From Candidatus Contendobacter odensis Run_B_J11 (lineage in GTDB: Bacteria > Pseudomonadota > Gammaproteobacteria > Competibacterales > Competibacteraceae), in assembly GCF_000531125.1 (NCBI RefSeq), contig NZ_CBTK010000255.1:1-61072 (forward strand): a stretch of 61,072 nucleotides of DNA. Direction: 5' to 3'. The stretch's first letter is position 1. Every line of letters starts with the position of its first letter. The notes beneath the pieces were generated by a model. That model did no database searches. It saw nothing but the letters and a program-made list of their open reading frames with translations, and was not told where the DNA came from. This document shows, one piece after another, positions 54,946-61,072 of this stretch. Position numbers and translations under genes: made by a program.

Positions 54946-55140
54946 ATGGAAACAGCGGCATGGTGGGAAATCCTGCTGGGCGGATTGGCGGCACTGCTGG
55001 TCATCCTGTGGTTCCGGCCCGGCATCAAAGCGGCGATTGAGCGCAGCCGCACTGCCAAAAAAGACTGGCCGGCAGCCTTGATCCCGCTGGGTCTAGTGGT
55101 GCTGTTCGTGCTACTGCTGATTCAACTGGTGCGCAGTTGA
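54946..55140 (+). CDS. Small two-helix membrane protein (64 aa)
   Basis: The 64-residue product begins at ATG 54946 behind a GGAGG site (54936-54940). It has two membrane helices, about residues 8-22 and 43-61, joined by a basic loop with Arg-Pro-Gly-Ile-Lys and Ala-Lys-Lys-Asp-Trp-Pro. I do not recognise a named family. It lies 39 bp after the DUF1820 gene in the same direction and converges with the next gene. Confidence 0.75.
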   Translation: METAAWWEILLGGLAALLVILWFRPGIKAAIERSRTAKKDWPAALIPLGLVVLFVLLLIQLVRS

Positions 55141-55143
55141 AGT

Positions 55144-56448
55144 TCAGTACAGCACCTCCGCTGCGGTGATTTCGCTGGCGCGCAGCGAGAGTGTCACGCT
55201 GCCGCCGGATTTACGCAGGGTGATCCTGATGATGCCTTCGACAATAGCGTCCACTTGCCCCCGATAATTCACGCCGGTGTTGGTTTTCAGCTTGGCAATC
55301 TTGCCGATGTGCTGACCAAGGTCGCCGACCGGTATCGGGTGAAAGGATTTTTGGATGATGACCGGTTTCTCGAGAACCACCGGTGAGGGAGTGTCCTCCG
55401 CCACCGGTTCGGGTTCGACGCCCAATGCCCTGGCGACTTTGGTGGCGTCCCAATCCACAGTGAGATCCGTGATCGCGGTGTTATTCACCTTCAGCGTGAG
55501 TCCCAGCAATTTGATGACATCAGCGGGTTTGTAGTCCGGCAATTCAGCGGGATTGATAGCGGCGGCGGGGGTAGCCGCGAGGGTGAGTTCACCGCCTTCA
55601 CGCAGATAAAGCTGGTAGGCCGCGATGATCCCCGGTCCGGGATTGATGCCGTTGGCACGCAGGCGTTCGATCACTAACCGCACATGATCGGCGAGGTAAT
55701 CATTGATTGGCTTACCCGCTTTGGCGGCGCAGTAGCTGTTTCTACGCGAGTTGAAGCCGTCGTCGCGGATCACGAGGGTGAACTTGGCCAGTTTGGGCGT
55801 CGCTAACGCCGTTAGATCCATCAAGGTTGTGGGCGGCGCGGGCATGGCAAAGCCGATATCCAGATTCAGGGTCATCCAGTCGCGGGTGTTGCTGTCGATC
55901 CGCCATTCCAGCAGGTTATGGACCGTGTCGAGCCGATAACCGACCTCTGCGTTGCCGACAAAGTGGTTATAGCCCATTTCCTGCAACTCAGCACCACCAA
56001 AGGCGGTGACCGGCCCGCAGCCCAGCGCGTTTAGATGGTCCAGCGGTGAGGGTTTAGTAGCCGAAGCCGGCGCATCGCCGAGAATGCCGCCGTGCAGCGG
56101 CAGTTCAACATCCTGAAACGAGATCGAGAGCGCCCTGGGCAACTGGCCCTGGCTTAACTGCCAGCGGATTTTGAGCAGAGCCAGCAGGTTCGGAGCATTG
56201 AGTTTGATGGCACCAATCGAGACAGCGTCGTTGACGAAGTTGGGCATAATCCGTAGTTGGTTAACCCCGACCGATCCCGCCGGTGAGACGGCAATACCGC
56301 CATAGCTGATTTCGGCGAAGGGCTTAGCCGTCGCCACGATCTGGTCAACCTGTTGTTTGGTGCTATACCACAGATAGCCCATGGCACCGCCGCCCATCAG
56401 GGCCGCGACGACGAGAAAGGCAATGACGATATTCTTCAGCTTGCGCAT
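55144..56448 (-). CDS. Membrane-anchored periplasmic protein, function unknown
   Basis: The 434-residue protein starts with a single membrane helix (about 7-27) without a clear cleavage site, so the bulk should be periplasmic and anchored. The first half has alternating beta-like sequence reminiscent of AsmA/DUF945-type envelope proteins. The second half has a Pro/Glu-rich linker (about 340-360) and a C-terminal small beta domain with Gly-Lys-Ile-Ala-Lys-Leu-Lys-Thr-Asn-Thr-Gly. One Cys pair (about 145 and 240) might form a disulfide. No family is certain. Confidence 0.7.
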   Translation of the reverse strand: MRKLKNIVIAFLVVAALMGGGAMGYLWYSTKQQVDQIVATAKPFAEISYGGIAVSPAGSVGVNQLRIMPNFVNDAVSIGAIKLNAPNLLALLKIRWQLSQGQLPRALSISFQDVELPLHGGILGDAPASATKPSPLDHLNALGCGPVTAFGGAELQEMGYNHFVGNAEVGYRLDTVHNLLEWRIDSNTRDWMTLNLDIGFAMPAPPTTLMDLTALATPKLAKFTLVIRDDGFNSRRNSYCAAKAGKPINDYLADHVRLVIERLRANGINPGPGIIAAYQLYLREGGELTLAATPAAAINPAELPDYKPADVIKLLGLTLKVNNTAITDLTVDWDATKVARALGVEPEPVAEDTPSPVVLEKPVIIQKSFHPIPVGDLGQHIGKIAKLKTNTGVNYRGQVDAIVEGIIRITLRKSGGSVTLSLRASEITAAEVLY

Positions 56449-56558
56449 GGATAATTACCTTGCAAGGTGGCGGAATGGCAGTGAAGCCGTGCGTTCCCGG
56501 TCGCTTTGGTGAGTTCATAATAATACGCCTTGGCCGGTTGTGTTGCTGATGAACGTAT

Positions 56559-56583
56559 TCCCGTTGGTTTTGTTAACCAACGG
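56559..56583. promoter_or_regulatory. Perfect 10-bp inverted repeat in a divergent promoter region
   Basis: CCCGTTGGTT and AACCAACGGG are separated by 5 bases, between two divergent envelope genes (56449-56689). It may be an operator for a dimeric regulator or a hairpin in a leader. No T tract follows. Confidence 0.45.
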
Positions 56584-56689
56584 GTTCTGACCGTTTCGGT
56601 TTCTCAAGCGCTCAGGTGGAACCCCTATAAGTTCACGAAGCCGTTTGAAAAACCAAAGCATCGAGAGATGAGTGAGGAGGTGCAGTCCA

Positions 56690-57382
56690 GTGAAAATTTT
56701 GCAGTGCAGTCAACAGGCTTCTTATGGCTGGATCGCAGGTTTGGTGATGGGGCTGGCGTGGAGTACCGCCGGGTTAGCGGCACCGCCGGGTCCCGAAACT
56801 GCTGCGGAGATCGAGCGTGCCTTGAGTGCTCCAGGCAATGGGCAACCGGGCTTGCGGCTGCGGGGATCGCCCAGTCCCGGCAGCCCGGACGTGGGAAAAT
56901 TGCGGGGTCCGGCCGGCATCGTCAGCGACCCTACCCCCTCCCCCATCGCCAGTGACCCTACCCCCTCTCCGACGGCGGATACCTTGGAAAGGCTGGATTA
57001 CTCCACGCTGATTCGGGATCGGCCCAAGGTCGCGGCCTTGATCCATTTTGATCCGAACTCGGCACGCATCCGCAGTGACGCCTATAAGCTTCTGAACGAA
57101 TACTTGAGCGCTTTGAAAAGCACGGCGCTTGCCGATGCGGTGCTGATAATCGCTGGTCATACCGATACCGTCGGCTCTGACGAACATAATCTATTATTAT
57201 CCCAGCAGCGGGCTCAGGCGGTGCGAGATTATCTGGTAGAACACGGGATTGCCCCGAATCGGTTAAGCGCCAGAGGTTATGGGGAGGATTATCCCGTAGC
57301 CTCCAATACCACCGAAGCAGGTCGCGAGTTAAATCGCCGGAGCGAGTTTATCCGCGTGGATACGCCAACTACCAAGCCATAA
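56690..57382 (+). CDS. OmpA-like peptidoglycan-binding protein
   Basis: The 230-residue product starts at GTG 56690 behind a strong GAGGAGG site (56674-56680). It has a signal peptide ending near Ala-Gly-Leu-Ala, a Pro/Ser-rich linker with a short tandem repeat (Ser-Asp-Pro-Thr-Pro-Ser-Pro twice), and a C-terminal OmpA domain. The domain shows Ile-His-Phe-Asp-Pro-Asn-Ser-Ala, Gly-His-Thr-Asp-Thr-Val-Gly-Ser, Leu-Ser-Gln-Gln-Arg-Ala, and Asn-Arg-Arg-Ser-Glu-Phe; the Asp and Arg that bind meso-diaminopimelate are kept. It lacks a barrel. The next gene, a TPR-CHAT lipoprotein, follows after 95 bp. Confidence 0.9.
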   Translation: MKILQCSQQASYGWIAGLVMGLAWSTAGLAAPPGPETAAEIERALSAPGNGQPGLRLRGSPSPGSPDVGKLRGPAGIVSDPTPSPIASDPTPSPTADTLERLDYSTLIRDRPKVAALIHFDPNSARIRSDAYKLLNEYLSALKSTALADAVLIIAGHTDTVGSDEHNLLLSQQRAQAVRDYLVEHGIAPNRLSARGYGEDYPVASNTTEAGRELNRRSEFIRVDTPTTKP

Positions 57383-57477
57383 GCGGCGGTAACGTCCGTA
57401 TCCAGTGATAGCGACTCCGAGCGATAACCGCTTCAGCGAACCGAATAAAAGAACCTGTCGATGAGGAGGGGGATTTT

Positions 57478-60400
57478 ATGACTCAGGATGGATGTCGACG
57501 CAGCGTTGTGGTGCTGCTGATCAGCGTATGGGTGCTGTGGGGATGCGCCACTGGAGGAAATTCAACGGTAGCGCCCGAAAGGTTGCCCGTAGGAACCCGG
57601 ATTGCCTTACCTGAAGATGCCAAGGCGTTGGGCGATGTCGCCTGTGAGTTTTACAAAGCTGGGGGCAGCCGAGGTCTGGAACAGTTCGAAATCCGCTGTC
57701 CGGGCTGGGAGCGCGCCGCCGGCCTGGTCTGGCGCGGCGATCTCCCGCGTCCTGCGTCAGGCTGGGAACAGACCTTCTTCAACCAGGGTGATTTAGCCAA
57801 AACGGTGCAAGCGGAGGCAAATTGCAGCGATCAGGAACTCACTCGCATTCTGAAAGATCAACCGGCGTATTCGCGCCGTTGCACCAGTTATAACGGTGGT
57901 TTTCCCTACCTGCTGATTGCAGCCGGCGTCAACAATCGCGCCTTCGTACTCTGGGGACCGGCTCATCTGGCGCCCTTGTTCGAGAGCTTTGTCCAAACCT
58001 CCCTGCGGGGTACAGCGCAGGAAATAGTCCCCGGCAGTCGGTCGCAATTAATTGCGCTGGCTGAACAGTCGGTAGCGCCAGAAGGTCGGTTCATCGGTCT
58101 GGAGGACATGGGGCAGTTCACCGCGTTGGACGAGCTGAGCACCCTGTATAACTCGGCGAAGAACCACCAGCGCGCATTGGAGCTGGCGCAACGGGCGCTG
58201 GAGATTCACGAGCGCATTAAGGGAGCCAATAATCCTGGCGGTGGTTATCTGGTGGCACGGATGGCCCGCGAACTCAGCCGGTTGCAACCCGGCGCGGCGG
58301 ACGCCATGTTTCAGCGCGCCGAACCGCTGGTGAAAGCGTCGCCGGATGTCTCCGATTGGCCGGAATTTCTGGTCTATCGAGCCTGGTATGAATTGGATCG
58401 GGGGGATCGGGCGCGGGCTGAACAGGACGCGCAACAGTCCTGGGAATTAAGCCAAGCGGCGGCGGCGAGTTCCCGGCAGGGAGAAACAAATCCCCGGATC
58501 GCCCATTCGCTGGTTGGCGTCGGGGATGTCTATGTCGAGCTGGACAAGCTGACGGAAGCGGAAGCGGCTTACCTGCAAGCGCTCAGGATTTTCGATACCG
58601 TGCGGGGCGGTGATTATCACTGGGTGGGTGAAAGCCAGCAGCGCTTGGCGGAGGTCTACCGCCGCCAGCAGTCATTTGAGAAAGCCCGTGCCCAGGCCCA
58701 GGCGGCGGTCGAACTGAAGCGCGCCCTGTTCGGCGAGGGCCGGGCGCTGGCCGAAGCGCTGATGACTCAAGCCAAGATCGAACGTGCAGCCGGTCAGCCC
58801 GAGCGCGCCCTGAATCTTTGGCGCGAGACGCGAAGAATCCTGTTGAACGATCAGGCGGCGCTGGCGGCTCTGAAGACGGAAGATATTGAGGATTACCTTG
58901 AATTGCTGTTCCAACTCGCCGATAGCACTGCCGGCAGCGCCAAAACAGCCCTGCTCGATGAAGCGTTCGCGGTTTCGCAATTAGGCCAGACCCCAGCGGC
59001 GGGGCGGGCCGTCACTCAAGTAGCCGCCCGCCTCGCTGAAACCGACCCCGCCGTGCGGGAAACCGCACGGGCGCTGCAAGACGCCTTGAAAGCCAGACAG
59101 GATGCTCAATATGAATTGGGTCTGGAACAAAGCAAGCCCTTCCTGGCGCGGGATGCGAGTCGGGAGGAAGCGCTAAAAGCAAAACTGCGCACGGCGGCGG
59201 TGGAATATCAGCGGCAGGAGCAACAGTTGCAAGCGCGATTTCCACGCTATGGCCGCCTGATCACGCCAACGCCTCTAAGCGTTGCTGAGGTCGCGAAGTT
59301 GTTGCGGCCGAGCGAGGCGCTGTTGCGGGTGCTGCCCGGTGAAAAAGAGACTTGGGTATTTCTGATCAAGGCGGACGGCACCGTGCGCGGCGCTGCAGTG
59401 CAACTGCCGGCCCGGCAATTGACCGCCGAGGTTGGACGGCTGCGGGCGGGGGTGGACGCCAGTTCCGGTAAACTGCCCGATTTTGATCTGGCCCTCGCTC
59501 ACCAACTGTACCAGCAACTGCTGGGGTCTTTGGAACCGGCGCTGGTCGGGGTCGACCATCTGATCGTAGTGCCCGCCGGGGCATTGCTCAGTCTGCCGCC
59601 CGCGCTGCTGGTGCGGCAGGCCCCGGCGGAACCCGGTAATAATCGGCAGGCCGCCTGGCTGGTGCGCGACATGGCGCTCAGTTTATTGCCTTCGGTGGTT
59701 GCCCTGGAGCAGTTCCGCCAAGTGGCCGGATCTTCGCAGGCTCGGCTACCCTTTATTGGCTTTGGCGATCCGGAGTTTTCGGATCAATCTGGCGTATTGC
59801 GCGGTAATGGCACTGTCGCCGGGGTTGATCAGCTCGTCCAGGATTGTCAGCTCAATGCCAAAGCCCTCGGACAATTGCCACGACTCCCGGAAACCGCGAC
59901 CGAACTGCGCACGCTGGCTCGTACTCTGGGTGCCAATCCGGGGCAAGCCGTCGTACTGGGTCGTCAAGCTACGGTTGCTACCGTGGAGGCCAGCAAGCTA
60001 CAGAATTACCGCATCATCGCCTTTGCCACCCACGCCCTGTTGCCGGGGGAACTGGACTGCCTGACGGAACCAGCGTTGGCGCTGACTCCGGGAACGGGAG
60101 CCAATGGCGCCGATTATGGGTTGCTCGGCGCCAGCGCTATTGCCCGCTTGAAACTGGATGCCGAATGGGTGCTGCTGTCGGCCTGCAACACAGCGGGAGC
60201 GGGAGGCGGTCGCCTGCGCGGTGAGGGATTGTCCGGGTTGGCCACGGCGTTTTTTTACGCGGGCACCCGCGCACTGCTGGCTTCACACTGGTATGTGGTT
60301 TCGGAGCCTACCGTCTTTCTGACCACCCATACCTTTGATGCGTACCAGAAATCACCCAGTATGGGGCGGGCGGAAGCGTTACGGCGAGCGCAACTGGCGC

Positions 60401-60480
60401 TGCTGGAGCAGCCGAACATGGCGCATCCGGTGTTTTGGGCGGCGTTTACCTTGATCGGGGAAAGTAGCCCCTTACGGTAG
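57478..60480 (+). CDS. TPR-CHAT domain lipoprotein
   Basis: The 1000-residue protein has a lipoprotein leader with Val-Leu-Trp-Gly-Cys near residue 22, so it should be anchored in the envelope. An N-terminal unassigned domain (about 30-190) is followed by tetratricopeptide repeats (about 210-480) and a helical linker. A C-terminal CHAT caspase-like peptidase domain (about 640-1000) has catalytic His852 in Ala-Thr-His-Ala-Leu and Cys903 in Leu-Ser-Ala-Cys-Asn-Thr-Ala. CHAT proteases cleave specific protein targets; TPR-CHAT is also the plan of the Craspase protease, but no CRISPR locus is here. GAGGAGGGGG precedes the ATG. It lies between an OmpA-like gene and a secreted repeat-protein gene. 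Confidence 0.9.
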   Translation: MTQDGCRRSVVVLLISVWVLWGCATGGNSTVAPERLPVGTRIALPEDAKALGDVACEFYKAGGSRGLEQFEIRCPGWERAAGLVWRGDLPRPASGWEQTFFNQGDLAKTVQAEANCSDQELTRILKDQPAYSRRCTSYNGGFPYLLIAAGVNNRAFVLWGPAHLAPLFESFVQTSLRGTAQEIVPGSRSQLIALAEQSVAPEGRFIGLEDMGQFTALDELSTLYNSAKNHQRALELAQRALEIHERIKGANNPGGGYLVARMARELSRLQPGAADAMFQRAEPLVKASPDVSDWPEFLVYRAWYELDRGDRARAEQDAQQSWELSQAAAASSRQGETNPRIAHSLVGVGDVYVELDKLTEAEAAYLQALRIFDTVRGGDYHWVGESQQRLAEVYRRQQSFEKARAQAQAAVELKRALFGEGRALAEALMTQAKIERAAGQPERALNLWRETRRILLNDQAALAALKTEDIEDYLELLFQLADSTAGSAKTALLDEAFAVSQLGQTPAAGRAVTQVAARLAETDPAVRETARALQDALKARQDAQYELGLEQSKPFLARDASREEALKAKLRTAAVEYQRQEQQLQARFPRYGRLITPTPLSVAEVAKLLRPSEALLRVLPGEKETWVFLIKADGTVRGAAVQLPARQLTAEVGRLRAGVDASSGKLPDFDLALAHQLYQQLLGSLEPALVGVDHLIVVPAGALLSLPPALLVRQAPAEPGNNRQAAWLVRDMALSLLPSVVALEQFRQVAGSSQARLPFIGFGDPEFSDQSGVLRGNGTVAGVDQLVQDCQLNAKALGQLPRLPETATELRTLARTLGANPGQAVVLGRQATVATVEASKLQNYRIIAFATHALLPGELDCLTEPALALTPGTGANGADYGLLGASAIARLKLDAEWVLLSACNTAGAGGGRLRGEGLSGLATAFFYAGTRALLASHWYVVSEPTVFLTTHTFDAYQKSPSMGRAEALRRAQLALLEQPNMAHPVFWAAFTLIGESSPLR

Positions 60481-60553
60481 CACTTTGATGAACGGGAGCG
60501 GTTGCGGTTAGATGCGACCGATGGGCAAAACCCGCGATAAAGGCAGTATCACC

Positions 60554-61072
60554 ATGAAAATTTGGCAATTAGATCAGCTTTGGGCGAAAGCAGCAACACT
60601 GGCGTTAATTAGTCTTTGGTTAATGCTTTTACCGGATTGGGGAATTGAGTTGAGGGCGCAGACTCTCCCAACATCACCTACGCTATCGCCTACTCAGCTT
60701 AACTTTGGATCCGTTCCTGTCGGCACCACCAGTCCGCCACAAACAGTGACTTTAACCAATCCTGATCCCCAATTCCCAATTGCAGTCAACAGCATTACTG
60801 CGACAAGCAGTTTTTCCTCGACCAGTTGCCCTCAATTTCTGCTTCCATTGTCATCTTGTACTATCAGTTTGACATTTTCTCCAGGAACGCTTGGAACACA
60901 AACAGGGACTCTCAGCGCTGTGGTTGATACATGCCTGTCTGCTCCTTGTATCCAGACTCTAACTGCAGCTTTAACGGGTGTAGGCATTTCATCAATAAAC
61001 GCAGTGAACGACACCGCCAGCACCGCAGCGGGAACGCCGGTTTCCATCAATGTACTGGCCAACGACACTGGC
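60554..61072 (+). CDS. Large secreted repeat protein, N-terminal part (runs off window)
   Basis: The first 173 codons are present and open to the window end. A signal peptide (Leu-Ala-Leu-Ile-Ser-Leu-Trp-Leu core, cleavage near Leu-Arg-Ala-Gln) is followed by a choice-of-anchor-D-type domain: Leu-Asn-Phe-Gly-Ser-Val-Pro-Val-Gly-Thr-Thr, Val-Thr-Leu-Thr-Asn, and Cys-Thr-Ile-Ser-Leu-Thr-Phe-Ser-Pro-Gly. The last part, Asn-Asp-Thr-Ala-Ser-Thr-Ala-Ala-Gly-Thr-Pro-Val with Val-Leu-Ala-Asn-Asp-Thr-Gly, is the start of a cadherin/Ig-like repeat common in adhesins. It begins 73 bp after the TPR-CHAT gene, in the same direction. Full size and anchoring are unknown. Confidence 0.8.
   Translation, partial: MKIWQLDQLWAKAATLALISLWLMLLPDWGIELRAQTLPTSPTLSPTQLNFGSVPVGTTSPPQTVTLTNPDPQFPIAVNSITATSSFSSTSCPQFLLPLSSCTISLTFSPGTLGTQTGTLSAVVDTCLSAPCIQTLTAALTGVGISSINAVNDTASTAAGTPVSINVLANDTG

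Noticed and set aside
57478-60480. The TPR-CHAT protein as part of a CRISPR-guided protease (Craspase).
   Set aside because: It has a lipoprotein leader and envelope neighbours, and there is no CRISPR array or gRAMP-type gene in the window.

Overview
The window reads as chromosomal DNA of a GC-rich gammaproteobacterium. The housekeeping blocks have gammaproteobacterial order: rpsP-rimM-trmD-rplS, minC-minD-minE, xseB-ispA-dxs, and dapB-carA-carB-greA. A phasin gene points to polyhydroxyalkanoate storage. Together these suggest a PHA-accumulating lineage such as the Competibacter-type glycogen-accumulating organisms. That placement is inference; no 16S rRNA is present.

Layout. Bases 1-2800 are visibly AT-richer accessory DNA: a 5'-truncated outer-membrane barrel gene, a truncated PIN toxin gene with its small partner, and a complete HicA/HicB pair. 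A CHASE2 histidine kinase (2843-4963) is followed by the last ~60 codons of a broken pgpA. The ribosomal/tRNA-methylation operon (5426-7432) ends in a strong terminator, followed by cysQ and ogt. Bases 8875-12931 form a second accessory block: an MmeI-like single-chain restriction-modification enzyme, ParD/ParE and a Uma2 protein. From 13073 to 34488 the content is mostly core. It holds htpG with a sigma-32-like promoter, small redox and hydrolase genes, slyD, the Min system, Hsp15, a phasin, the isoprenoid genes, folE2, tRNA-Val, a serine protease, the dapB/carAB/greA group, tRNA-Gly, an H-NS gene and trmB. A penicillin-binding-protein-type carboxypeptidase follows.

Bases 36000-38500 are decayed: an IS701-like transposase remnant, a frameshifted lipoprotein fragment, and a lone CheB methylesterase domain. 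A tripartite MacAB-TolC-like exporter (38557-43329) lies divergent to a small collagen-like lipoprotein, a DUF3309 membrane peptide and an encapsulin-type ferritin (EncFtn) without an encapsulin. Then come a CLC chloride/proton antiporter, a polar amino-acid ABC transporter, an argD-type aminotransferase with a zinc-ribbon microprotein, a SWIM-domain protein and an aldehyde dehydrogenase. The right end (54559-61072) carries a DUF1820 protein, envelope proteins, an OmpA-like protein, a 1000-residue TPR-CHAT lipoprotein, and the start of a large extracellular repeat protein that runs off the window.

Most notable observations: (i) the EncFtn-like protein has lost its ferroxidase histidine and cargo-loading tail; (ii) the TPR-CHAT lipoprotein sits between an OmpA-like protein and a secreted repeat protein; (iii) carA has a leader ORF and a terminator hairpin ending exactly on its TTG start; (iv) there is a 137-bp element with perfect 20-bp inverted ends, and a dispersed ~33-bp repeat. 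No rRNA, CRISPR array or complete insertion sequence was seen.
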